Origin: Hyaloperonospora brassicae | Lineage: Eukaryota; Oomycota; Peronosporomycetes; Peronosporales; Peronosporaceae | Assembly: GCA_947650285.1 (NCBI GenBank) | Contig: CANTFL010000002.1 | Location: forward strand, 1 to 64,000 | DNA length: 64,000 nt | Direction of reading: 5' to 3' | Part shown: positions 8,115 to 18,021 of the stretch, piece by piece | Layout of the letters: each line of letters starts with the position of its first letter | Position numbering within the stretch: position 1 is the first letter of the stretch | The notes under the pieces: model-generated | Told to the model about the DNA's origin: nothing | Database searches by the model: none | The model's input: only the letters and a program-made list of their open reading frames with translations | Translations under genes and position numbers: made by a program

Positions 8115-9122
8115 GAACCAACTGTGACTATCGGGCCTAGAAGGATCAACTATCTACAGCTCACAAAACTATGTGATCGCGAGATGATTTTACGCTGGGG
8201 AACTCCATTAGGACTGTGGACGGTAGCGGACACGATACCCCGATCTCAGGGGTACGTTTCTGTGGGGTCGCGACGTTATAACGAGTAGCAGACATTAGCG
8301 TTCGAAGCTACAACTGATCGAGAAGAAGTCTCGCCCGCAACGTATGAAGGACCATTGGTTGATCAGCGATCATATTCTACGCCAAAAAAATTTTTAAACG
8401 CCAAGAAATGAAGACAGAAAAGAGGCAAACGACTGCAGTGCTGACAAGATATAACCTGATTAAAATGTGATCGACGAGGATTTGATGCACTACATAGACG
8501 AGAGTGAACGCGATGATCGCGCTATGAAGAGAGATTAAAGATCGATCAAGGTACTTGTGACGGAACACACAAATGAAAAGACGCAATACGATGAGCGTGT
8601 GCAAACCATGTCAAAGAAATCTAGCAGAGTGGTGAAGCTGCCCGTGACAGAGAGGATCGATTGCGAGGAGCCTGATCAAGGGCATAGAAGATCCATCCAT
8701 CAGCAAGAAGCGATTATACCATGGACGGTGATGGACCAAAAAGTATTAGAAATCAGTCTGACAAGATCGCGAGGGACACAAAAGAGCGGTGTTTGCATCC
8801 CGAGGAAGCTGTTTATCTGCCAACGAAAGTTTCTTCGTCGATCTCTACGACCCAAGAGTGCAGGAGGGGTGATCAGTCACAAGATAGTCATGAGGATTAA
8901 AACCCTAGAGTAAAGATGGTCGACGCAAAAGATATCGGGCGGGGTATCAGCGATTTGCTGTAAGGAGAATCCCGCTGTCAGACAGACGGGAGTGCGATCA
9001 AAGATTGTGATATACCAAAAATATCTGATCGACTGGTGAAATGAAATTCATTGGAGTGATTGGTGAGAAAAAACGGAGGCAGACCCGCCTTTCGCGTCGA
9101 CGTATCGTAATGAAATGGAGAG
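8115..9122 (+). pseudogene. Protease-RT connecting region, element B
   Basis: A frame is open at 8557-8913 (118 codons; Arg/Lys-rich, e.g. KKSSRVVKLPVTERIDCEEP) but I recognise no domain. Length and position fit the spacer preceding the RT fingers in gypsy pol. The rest is stop-rich in all three plus frames. Confidence 0.35.
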
Positions 9123-10290
9123 ATGTATGCTGAGGATATCGATCAGCACATGGCGATCCTACCGGAAGGTGTTACACTGACGGTAGAGATATTTTTAGAG
9201 GAAATTCAAGTGGGTGACCCAGGGAACCCACAGTCGAGTGATCAAAAGAAGGTGCGACAACTAATATGGGCGAATCGCCATCTGCTCATCGGCAAAGGTA
9301 ATGCCCTACCCCGTGCAATTCGTGGAGCGGTCTGTGATATTCATGTTGGAGGCGCTAACCTGATCGCATAAAGAGTGCGACCGGTCGCACCTAATTTCGC
9401 GAGTAGTTAGCTGATCTGATCAAGGATCTATTGACTGCGCAGATAATTCGCCCGTCCACTTCTCCGTGAGCATCACCGATAGTTGTGATTATAAAGAATA
9501 ATGATGAAGATGTTCGATTAGGCATCGAATATAGACGAGTGAATCATCTGACGAGATTGATGGTTTACCCCATGCATTTGGTTAGCTACTTGCTGCAGGA
9601 TATGGATAAAGCCCTGTGGTATTGTTCCTCAGACATGACAAGTGGTTTTTGCTTGGTTAAGATGACGGAGCGAGCAAGCGAGTTATTGGCGTTTATTAAA
9701 CCATCAGGCCTGTTTTTATGGCAAAGGATGCCGTTTGGATTAAAGAATGCACCCCAGATGTACCAACGACTGATTGATAATGCGTTTTATGGACATTTGA
9801 AGATTGGTACACGTCCAACTACTACCGCCTCGGGATCAACAGATCTTACTGATGTGTTTACCGACGAGAGACCGGATTCTGACATGAAAACGCCGGTCCT
9901 TGGCCGAAGGTCATACATCGACGATATACTGGTACCGGTCCCGTCGTGAAAAATTCTCTGCCGCAAAGTGGATTGATTGTTGAACGTGTGTAATCAATGG
10001 GATTTATCGATCAGTCTAACTAAGAGCTTCTGGGGACGATCCAAGGTAGACTACCTAGGTCATCAAGTGTATTTAGCTAAATTATGAGCAAACCCAAAGG
10101 ATCTAGGATCATTGGTCAACATGCCATTTTCTCGCTCCTTTCGGTCGATGCAATCGTTTCTAGAGAGCCTCAACTATTGCAGTCTTTTCATTGAAGGCTT
10201 TCCAGTGTACGCCTTAGTACTGTACGAATTACGAGAAGCCGATTTCCATGAGATCCGTCGAGCGTATGACGACCCAAGACAGTGGGGGTT
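9123..10290 (+). pseudogene. Reverse transcriptase domain, element B
   Basis: Start-side motifs DQKKVRQLIWANRHLLIGKG and IRGAVCDIHVGGANLIA (9220-9370) give way after a stop to the RT core, uninterrupted at 9485-9949: LGIEYRRVNHLT, then KALWYCSSDMTSGFC (first catalytic Asp codon 9632-9634), QRMPFGLKNAPQMYQRLID, and the active-site YIDD (9914-9925). Catalytic Asp residues are all present. Further pieces follow in shifted frames: SISLTKSFWGRSKVDYLGHQ, then MQSFLESLNYCSLFIEGF and LYELREADFHEIRR. Frameshifts lie near 9950 and stops near 9371 and 10085, so no full RT could be made, but the palm is intact. The family call as gypsy-type RT is firm. Confidence 0.88.
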
Positions 10291-10330
10291 GCGAAGCAAA
10301 ATCGGCTGTGTCATTCTGCCCATAAAAACG

Positions 10331-10487
10331 ATAAGAAATTGCATTCAATTCCTGGAGATGATCAGGAATTACATCCAATTGCTGGGTGCGATCAGAAAAT
10401 ACATCCAATTGTTGAGGGCGATCAGGAATTGCACCCAATTGCTGGGGGCTATCAGGAATTACACCCAATTGCTGGGGAAGATCAGGA
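10331..10487 (+). repeat. 30-bp in-frame minisatellite inside pol of element B
   Basis: Five consecutive 30-bp units (10331, 10361, 10391, 10421, 10451) plus a seven-base partial unit, consensus atcaggaattacacccaatt followed by gctggggrcg. Since 30 is a multiple of three, every frame stays open; in the RNase H frame it encodes decapeptides of the form DQELHPIAGG. It sits precisely between RT and RNase H. Unit-to-unit differences are few, so expansion is recent relative to the decay of the gene. Confidence 0.9.
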
Positions 10488-10968
10488 CCCGGAAAGCAGG
10501 ACTATCTGGGAGAAAGCAACGATCGCGTCCACTTTCTTGAAACAGAACATAACGACCACACTCATTTTGAAACAGTTTGACCCGGATCGACCGCCAGTGA
10601 TTGTGGTGTACACCAGCAAGTGGGCTGTGTCGACGGCATTGCTGCAGAAACATGAGGGGGTGTATTGGCCGGTCACTTTTTCAAGCCGTACAGTGAAGCC
10701 CAACGAAATTAACTATGGCATGGTGGAGAAGGAGGTGCTAGCATTGCTAAGGATGCTGGATGTATGCTATACCATGCTGGTGTCTCGTGAGATAACCGTG
10801 CTGACGCGTTCTTCAACCTTAGCCTGGTTGCTACGATCATCCGGTCTCAAAGGGAGATTAGGACGATGGGCTGCATTGGTTTTTAACTGGACACTGGAGA
10901 TCCGTCGATGTGAGAAGGGTGAAGATGAGACGCTGGGTACTCTGGCAGCGATTATACCTCCTCGATAG
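10488..10968 (+). pseudogene. First RNase H domain of pol, element B
   Basis: The frame 10282-10968 runs from the decapeptide repeat into LKQFDPDRPPVIVVYTSKWA, then VSTALLQKHEGVYWPVTFSS, NEINYGMVEKEVLALLRMLD and GRLGRWAALVFNWTLEIRRC, ending at TAG. This is the gypsy RNase H, which removes the RNA template. In this fold the first catalytic Asp precedes the S-K/D-G segment; here Tyr (VVYTSKWA) occupies the site, and the later Asp is Arg (LTRSSTL), while the Glu of EKEVLA is kept. The loss of two of the catalytic acids looks like a property of a domain superseded by the second RNase H just downstream rather than of random decay, because the rest of the domain is open. Confidence 0.8.
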
Positions 10969-11028
10969 AAATTGGATAATAAATTGAGCGCGATTGCGCT
11001 AAAGAAAGATCCCTGACAAACGATCATT

Positions 11029-11433
11029 ATGCCTCCACCTACGGTCGAAAAGAAAGAAAAATCTTTATGTGGCTACTTTTTTATGGGTCTGCTAGAGGTA
11101 AAGAGAAAGTGTGGAGCATTCAGCACAATCTTATGGAGATTACCAGGTATGAATGTTGTGGCTGCCGCATCTGAGTTTGCCCCCGATCTAACGGTAAACG
11201 AAGCAGAGTATAGAAAACTTCTTCTAGGTTTAGATTTGTTGACTGATCAGACCAAGGGAAGGATAATTTTTATGTGGAGATTCAAATTTAGTAATCAGGC
11301 ATATGCGTGGAGAGATCGATTGCAAGGCGCAGGTCTACAACTGCTGAGACATAAAGCGAAAGAAAAACTCCGATCCTGGCCCATACGTGATTTCTTACAT
11401 GTGGAACGCGATTAAAAATCAAGCGCAGCTCGA
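11029..11433 (+). pseudogene. Second RNase H domain (archaeal-type-like), element B
   Basis: The frame reads LTVNEAEYRKLLLGLDLL, the NEAEY motif that carries the catalytic Glu of the second RNase H class, then LQLLRHKAKEKLRSWPIRDF. The remaining catalytic motif GDSNLVIR is visible at about 11276-11299 but one frame over, so a pair of compensating frameshifts surrounds it. At the first motif the other frame reads FYGSARG, with Tyr at the position where these domains carry Asp. I recall that oomycete and some plant LTR elements carry an extra archaeal-type RNase H; the order RH, second RH, INT fits. The product would be an active RNase H in an intact relative. Confidence 0.65.
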
Positions 11434-13020
11434 TTGGCAAGTGAAGCTCTGCGGAAAGAGAAAGTTGGGATAGTGGTGAATCACCAAGATCGCCAAGATC
11501 TGTTGACTCTGAAATGGCTAGATGAGTTACTGAAACCCCGCAAGACGAAGCAGAAGGTTGAAGTAGCTGCAATTACCCGTGCTGCCGCAAGACGACGCCA
11601 TTCGCCACAATATATTCCAGAGGAGATCGTACAACAGATACGAATCGAAAGGATCAAACAAGCGCAGGATGAAGAGAGTTAGATCTTTAATTTGAAGATC
11701 TATTCGACTGGAGACGTATCAACGATTGCATCAGCGGATGCAAAATCATGTGCCTTGATCGCGCCGGACTATGAGGTCGATCGGGACGAGTGTTGCGCTT
11801 TTGTCCCAGATCAGCTATAAAGTCAAATTATCGCGTAGAGCTGGGCCGGATGGTGATTTCGAAGCTATTGCAGCAGAATTTTTACATCATTATCCTACCA
11901 GTTTGGAGGGTGGACACCAGATTTTAGGTCGAATTTACCAGAGGATCAGGGCGAAGTTTCACTGATGAGGTGTGTATAGAAGTGTGCAACGGTATGTAAA
12001 AGAGTGTTTGGATTGCGAGACTGGTAAAGGCCGCCCCTGCGATCGAAGTGGCTCGCCGGGCAACGTAAAGCGACTTACGCGTTTTGGATTCTAGCGATGG
12101 ATCATATTCCTTCTTTGCAGCGATCGTCAAAGTAAAACAGAGAGTTGTTGCTCAGGTTCGATCTGCTCTCTGGATATGTAGTTGCGAAGGCGAGTGAATC
12201 TCAAACCAAACAAACAATCGCGGAAAATAACGAATGATGTGTATTTAGAAGGTTTGGCGCAAGTGAAGAAATTCGTCACGATTGTGAGCCAGGATTCATG
12301 TCTGATTTCTTTCGGGCGTTTATTCGCATCATTGGCTACAAATAACAAGCTACTTTGGCTTATAGGCTACAAGCAAACGGCACAGCAGAGCGCATGGTGC
12401 AGACGGTAACTAGGGCTATTAAGATGCATGTGCCGGACGAATAATATAGAGATTGGAAAGAATATGCCGAGCGATTGACATACGCGATCAACACCGCGCA
12501 TGATCGAATTCGCAGGGACACCCCATTTTTCTGATCACGGTTGAAACCTTTGATCAACTTTGAAAGCCACGTTACCCCTAGGGAGTACTGCGGCGCGAGA
12601 TCGAGATCCACGACGATGGCGATTTAGCATACAACGCCATTATCAACGGGCGAGAGCGGCGGTCAACAGACGACTAAAGGAAGCAATTTAAATACGCGCT
12701 GATCAGCATACTCAGGATCTCGATCTGCTATACATATGCAGCGGATCAAAATTCTGGTCATATATGGATCGCGTAAAGGAGGGGTAGGCTGGGAAACTGA
12801 CACATATGTGGCACGGACCGTTCCGTGTGATCGACAAGTGCGGGGATCACGCGGTGAGATAGGAAATAGCATGTACGCCCTAACAAGTCTTCCCAGTGGT
12901 TCACGTGTCGAAGCTGAAACTCGTACGACTGTTTCCGGATCGAATGATGGAACAAATGATAATAAGCGAAGCGGATCGATTTTTTTTACGAAGCTTTATA
13001 ACCAGAAGACAGTTGGATAG
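11434..13020 (+). pseudogene. Integrase, element B (zinc-binding, DD35E core and C-terminal part)
   Basis: A linker (WLDELLKPRKTKQKVEV) is followed by the HHCC zinc domain: FLHHYPTSLEGGHQILGRIY, then YVKECLDCETGKG. The catalytic core is a single frame from 12094 to about 12545 in which AMDHIP (Asp codon 12100), RHDCEPGFM (Asp codon 12280) and GTAERMVQ (Glu codon 12388) give exactly 35 residues between the second and third acids. Five in-frame stops interrupt it, including CAC TGA TGA upstream, where family members have Trp-Arg. The C-terminal part THMWHGPFRVIDKCGDHAV and VVHVSKLKLVRLFPDR (12800-12945) follows after frame changes. It would insert the element DNA into chromatin if intact. Confidence 0.85.
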
Positions 13021-13205
13021 GCCATCTGGCAGACGACGAGTTCGAAGTCGAGAGAGCAACGATAATGCGATTAGGACGGGGGACACGTTGTGGCAGGGTG
13101 CAACGACAGTTCAAAGTCTATTGGAAAGGATATGGGGATTCGTCTTGGGTGGACGAAGCCGACTTACACTGTTAAGCATTGATACAAGAATGGAATCGTA
13201 ATCGT
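13021..13205 (+). pseudogene. Integrase chromodomain, element B
   Basis: In the frame starting GHLADDEFEVERATIMRLG the text continues RRQ/VQRQFKVYWKGYGDSSWVDEAD, the Y-W-K-G-Y and SWVDE pattern of a chromodomain, with one stop after ADLHC. It is the second chromodomain in the window; the other (880-1137) belongs to family A, and the two differ strongly. Its role would be targeting integration to marked chromatin. Confidence 0.75.
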
Positions 13206-13851
13206 GTGCGGAAGAATTGGATTAAAGTGATGCAGTCGCATGAAGAGGAGAATGCGGGTGTGCTCGGGTCAGGTCGTTGACTTGAGGTCACGTACAGGAA
13301 GGTTGTACGGGAAGGTGGAAAGGCGTTAGATGTTGTGAGTATGGCAATCAAAGATTTACCGACGTGATCGCGCAGGTGAAGATCTAGCAGTTAAAGAGAT
13401 CGACAGTGATCAGCATCGATAATTCTGATCGCAGTGATCAGATCGGTGAATCTTTGATCGCGAGCGATCTGGACAGAGGGTAACCCGATCGAGCATGGTT
13501 TAAGAGAAGAAGAAGCATGGAGAGGATTTCAACAATGGATTAAAAGGATAAATACAAGAGAGAATATTGATATTGAACGGAGAGACTGACAACTCTTGGA
13601 CGATCAGCAAGGGAAGAATTTGCCAGAGATATGGGTGATCGACGATGCAGGATGTTTTGCGATCGCGGACCAATAATAATTACGCAACGGCTGGGCTGAG
13701 TCAACTAGCGACAAGGCAGTGATCAAGTTTAGAATCTTCGTCGTCTTGCATCCTAGACCAGGGCACTACAATCTTTTTCTGACGAGGTCGGGAAGTGTAA
13801 AAAGAAGGCGTACAACAGAATGTACTAGTTGCAACGTCCGTCGATCATCCC
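13206..13851. other. GATC-rich spacer after integrase, element B
   Basis: No sustained coding frame in either orientation. Rich in GATC, like the LTRs. It separates the integrase from the antisense coding region on the other strand. Confidence 0.4.
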
Positions 13852-16203
13852 TTAAAGTATAAAGCGGAGGACAGTTTTCCAACGAGGTCCCGATCGCGAT
13901 CGGCGTTGCCGGCGCTCTTCACAAAACACGGCCAATCCCGGATCTGCCTGGAGCTGCCGACTGGAGATGGGGAGAACGTGAGTCTCATCGCATAGCGCCT
14001 GTCGATGACGATCTTCAAACCCGCGATACGTTTTTATCAACTCCTTAATCCACCCAGTCACTGGAAAGGAGAGCGGATCGATCGATTAATCGATAATTTT
14101 TCATGATTTTTGGCTGCAGAGAGACGTGACATGCGCAGAAAAAATCAACTTGGGAGCCCATTGATCGGCCCGGAGTTCCGACGGCCCCGGTGCCTTGTAC
14201 GCGAGGAACAAATATAATTTCGACTTGAAGAAATGTTTGACCATGAACTCCACTTCCAGCTCAGCGACATGGTATAGCTGACTCGACGCGACGACCAGGG
14301 TCTTACTTGAAAAGTTGACCGGGGAACGCGACAGCTGTACCCAGGGATCCACTGATCGCGCGGTACGCGAGTGGCTGGCAGCGCAATGTACTGGCCGGGA
14401 GACAACATATTGTACACGTCCTCGCGATCATCACTGGCCATGCTGAGACTGCCAGACATATCGCTCGACAGCTCGCACATAAGATTGATTTTGGATACCT
14501 GTGCTTTTTTAGGAGTCGTCGATGGAGCCGGAGAAGAAGATCGCGAGTTAAGGCTGAATTCTTCAATGACGATCGTGAATGCAGGTCGATCTAGTTTGGT
14601 CAATTTAGCAGAATTTAAAGCTCGTCTACGGAGAGTAGATTGCGAACCAGATAACGCGGCGCGGGTGGCATCCCTCGAAGCACTGGACGAATAGCTCAAG
14701 TCGCATGACAAAGAAAACCAATTTTTCGGATTCGCTCGACTTTCCATCTCTTCTTGCAACGTCTTCGTGGAGATCACCGGTGCCCCCTATACCGGAGAAG
14801 GATAAGCAGGATTTTTCGGGCATGCCCATGGTGAACGCTCGGACGATACCGATCACTTGTGCTTAGGTGATCGCGTTGAACTAGCTGACCTCCCGTGAGA
14901 AGGCAATCGTGCGGGGGTTCTACCGGTGCGGATGCAGTAGACTCGGGAGGATCGACAGTTCTCAGCGACTCAGCTGATTGTGCGGCATTTTTGTCAAAGC
15001 CGACATAGTTGATCGCGTGGGCTAGTTCGATCGCGGGAACGTAGTATACTTGGTTGATTTTGTACGCAGTGCAGGCTTGCCCAATTGCTGGATCTTTTCT
15101 CGTTGCTTAGAAGCATCCGTCTGCACCGTATCAGCTGATCGCGTGGATGGAGATGATCGCGTAGTCCGAGCGGAAGACTTTGAGCGGGCAGATCGAGTCA
15201 AAGTCCTGGTAGGGGTCGGAGGAGAGGAGTCTCCGGAAACCTGAGAACGCTTAAACGATAGATCATTCTTACTGTCGCTCCGATTACGATTGCTGCCCGA
15301 AGAAGCTGAAAGTTACGCTGTAGCAAACGGACGTCCAGATACCAGCTGATCTATATGAGCCCGAAGTTGGTCGCGATCAGCTACAGCAAGAATACGATCG
15401 ACGATCGCGACATCGCGAGCATTTTCTCGGTCCTAAATCTTACGATGATGACGCGCATTTTCGGAGTGGAAACCCGCCATTACCTTGCGCAATCGATCCA
15501 GTTCGCTCTTTTTATCCGTGATCTCCGCTCCATGTTGATCACGCAGCGTAGAAAATGACGCGATCTATTTCTCGAGATCAGCTATCCTCTGCTAATCGCG
15601 AGCAGAAGCACCCTGATATTTCTTCGCGTCGGCGTCGTGGAGATCCCGGATCGACTCGAGCTGCCAAATCGGGATTAAAACTTTTGCTTAAGCTAGCTGA
15701 TCTCTTGCCGACAATTTATCTCGAGAGATGCACGACCATCAGTCTGGTCACGCCGACTCTTCTGTGGGCGAGATGAGACATTTTCGGACAGGAATGTCTT
15801 CAAGCGCTCGATCTCGTTTTCCAAGTCGTGATTTCCCGCCACCCGAACCTCCTGCTTGTTCAAGACGCCTTCTTATTCTTTGCTGGTATGACGAGCCTTC
15901 TGAAAGTGGAGAACAAACGATCGAAACGATGCTGGACATATCCACGCAACTGGATCCCGATTCACGCAACGCTTTCAACTCCTTCTCCAGCCGATCGCCG
16001 CGGTGCTTCTCGTCTTTCGGCGCACCTTCATTGGAGCCGTTACGCCTTAAGATTATCTCATAGCTCTCGATGCGATCGTAAAGAGTGGCGACCATGCCGG
16101 CCTTTGTCGGTCGACTAACATAAACAGCGGTCGTCACCTTGGTACTGAGAAGAAGCGAGTACGACCCGTCGTACGACCCATTGGGATCGCGGAAGTGCGT
16201 CAT
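13852..16203 (-). pseudogene. Antisense coding region of element B, coiled-coil-like protein
   Basis: Minus-strand frames lie end to end: 16203-15748 (151 codons, ATG start; LLLSTKVTTAVYVSRPTKAG, then VATLYDRIESYEIILRRN and DRLEKELKALRESGSS), continuing through a decayed Glu/Lys/Arg-rich stretch to about 15400 (AEITDKKSELDRLRKVM), a Ser/Thr/Arg-rich stretch (SKSSARTTRSSPSTRSADT, about 15150), 14777-14145 (210 codons; EEMESRANPKNWFSL) and 14061-13852 (WIKELIKTYRGFEDRHRQA). Several stops look like CAG to TAG. The heptad-like middle suggests coiled coils. No domain is recognised. It starts 165 bp inside the 3' LTR, the same position as the antisense ORF in family A. Whether it is one protein is inference. 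Confidence 0.5.
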
Positions 16204-16236
16204 CTAACCAAAACCAGGAGACGAATCACACGAATC

Positions 16237-16250
16237 GGAGGGAGGAGAGG
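16237..16250 (+). promoter_or_regulatory. Purine-only run, possible polypurine tract of element B
   Basis: ggagggaggagagg is the only strong purine run near the 3' LTR, but it ends 117 bp before the LTR start set by the terminal inverted repeat. Just before 16368 the sequence is cgcagggtacgac, a poor tract. Either the canonical tract has decayed or priming occurred here and the boundaries are more complex. Confidence 0.3.
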
Positions 16251-16367
16251 TGCCAAAAAAATTTTTTTTTGACATGGCGTAAGTAAAACTGGTGGGGTTG
16301 ATCAAGCGAAAAGATAAGTGCGCAGCCAGATCGGCACCGTGTGGCGGCAAACGGCGCAGGGTACGAC

Positions 16368-17718
16368 TGTGGTGTAGCGAATACGGAAATTCGCTATAGA
16401 ATAATTGATCGCATTCCCGTTATTTCCGAGCCAGCTAACGGTTGGCTGCCCGGTCCCACATCTGGTTAGATCGCGTCCATTGGACAGTCAGACTAAAATG
16501 GACATCAGATCGGGCAGGTTGGGACGTGCGATCTTGGGTCAAGGTATGAGGCGGAAGGTAACGTTGGCGATCAGTGGATCAAGAAGGAAACCGCTATCAG
16601 CAAGGCAATCGCGATCAAGGAGGCGATCGAGATCGTGCTCAGTGATCAGGTTTATGATCGAGATCAAGTATGTGGTCGCATTCAAGTTGGTGTGGAGCAC
16701 ACCATGTGATCCGCGATCAGCACGACGATCAGGCAACGATCAAGATCGTGATCAGTGATCAGGTATGTGATCGCGATTATGGTCAGTGATCAGGTATGTG
16801 ATTGCGATCAAGTTGGTGTGGAGCACACCATGTGATCTGCGATCAGCACGACGATCAGGCAACGATCAAGATCGTGATCAGTGATCAGGTATGTGATCGC
16901 GATCATGATCAGTGATCAGGTATGTGATTGAGATCAAGTTGGTGTGGAGCGGATCATGTGATCCGCGATCAGCAAGACGATCACGATCAGGAAGCGATCG
17001 CGATCAGACAAGTATATCAGGTGGTGCCACGCAAGTACAAGATCGATAGCGTCTATGGAAAGCGACATGTGGTAAACGATGTCCAAGATATGGGAGTATG
17101 GATAGGGTTGTTGGGTTCGATTGGTTAACATTAAACAGAGTTCAATTTGCTTCAAAGTACACGTGTCGACTTCTCCTCCGGGTGGATCATTGGCCGCCCG
17201 ACGTCAAGGAAAGGTTTACATGCTTTAATCAAGTGATATCCCTGGATTGTTTGGCCAGGAAGCAAGATCTCTCAAACGACACCCCAACTGCGACTGGACG
17301 CAGGAAATCCTTTGTAGTTAAGGACCCAAGATCGCGAGACGGCTCAAGTAATCAGAAGGCTCGCGAATCAAGGTCTACATTTGTACAAGGCGATCTGTTA
17401 CAGATCAGGATGAATCATATTGAGCACCCCACAAGCATACAAGTGATCGCGTGACGAATTCCACGTGATCACACCAACCCCGATCGTGGTGTGAAGATTT
17501 CAACACCGTGATCGAACTTCGACCCCATCGCAAACACGGTCAAGTTTTCGATTGACACGAGTCACATGGAAGAGTGCAACCCGCCCACCGACGGTACAAA
17601 AGGTAAGGAAGGCAATCAAGAACACAATATCAGAGTACCCCTTCCATAATTCGGTCGTCCGGGCGCCAGTGGAGAGTTGGGATCGACTCCTCAAAAGAGC
17701 GATCACTACTCCACCACA
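16368..17718 (+). repeat. 3' LTR of element B
   Basis: 1351 bp, from TGTGGTGTAGCG to CTCCACCACA. About 98.7% identical to the 5' copy by eye excluding the missing 31-bp unit. The left 9-10 bases differ by one from the 5' LTR, so the perfect terminal inverted repeat is read from the outermost ends of the element. Confidence 0.88.
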
Positions 17719-18021
17719 GGTTGCTCCATCTGATGGATGATGTTCACGGTATATCAACCAGCTTAACCTCCAATCGCTGTTAGACGCGCGCAATGGGTGG
17801 TGAGCAAGAAACCAACCTAAAGGATTGAGGGTTATAATATTTTAGTTAAGACAAAAAATAATGTACTTAAAAAACAAGACAATGTTAAATACAGTTCTAC
17901 TGTTCCCCTTACCCAGAGCTTTCGAGTTCCGCCTACTTCGCTGCGCTTAATCACGCCACGTATACGTGACTTCGGGTGCACAAACCTAGTGTTGAATTGG
18001 CACAAGACGTGCCCCGTGCTA
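17719..18021 (+). repeat. Right part of the A-related LTR interrupted by element B
   Basis: It shares landmarks in order with the LTR 2247-2642: tctgatgg, tatatcaacc, caatcgctgttagacgcgcg followed by caatgggtggtgagcaag, gttctactgttccccttac, and the ending gacgtgccccgtgcta against aagggtgtggcccgttaca. It continues the fragment 3451-3628, giving a solo LTR of about 480 bp. gcagt (18022-18026) matches 4 of 5 bases with the left flank gcatt. Confidence 0.6.

Larger units (their letters stand above)
3629..17718 (+). mobile_element. Full-length degenerate Ty3/gypsy LTR retrotransposon (element B), 14.1 kb
   Basis: Two long direct repeats (3629-5011 and 16368-17718) enclose, in order, primer site, gag with zinc knuckle, protease, RT, RNase H, a second RNase H, integrase with HHCC and DD35E, and chromodomain, then an antisense coding region. 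The outermost ends TGTGGTGGAG and CTCCACCACA are perfect inverted complements. Domain order RT-RH-INT with a chromodomain defines Ty3/gypsy (Metaviridae-type) chromoviruses. Every gene carries stops or frameshifts, so this copy cannot encode its own proteins, although the LTRs differ only slightly. The flanking bases ggatt and ggttg do not give a clean target duplication. It lies within an older LTR. Confidence 0.88.

Noticed and set aside
10331..10487. CRISPR-like regular repeats
   Set aside because: Units are contiguous with no spacers and lie inside pol; this is a minisatellite, and the organism is eukaryotic.
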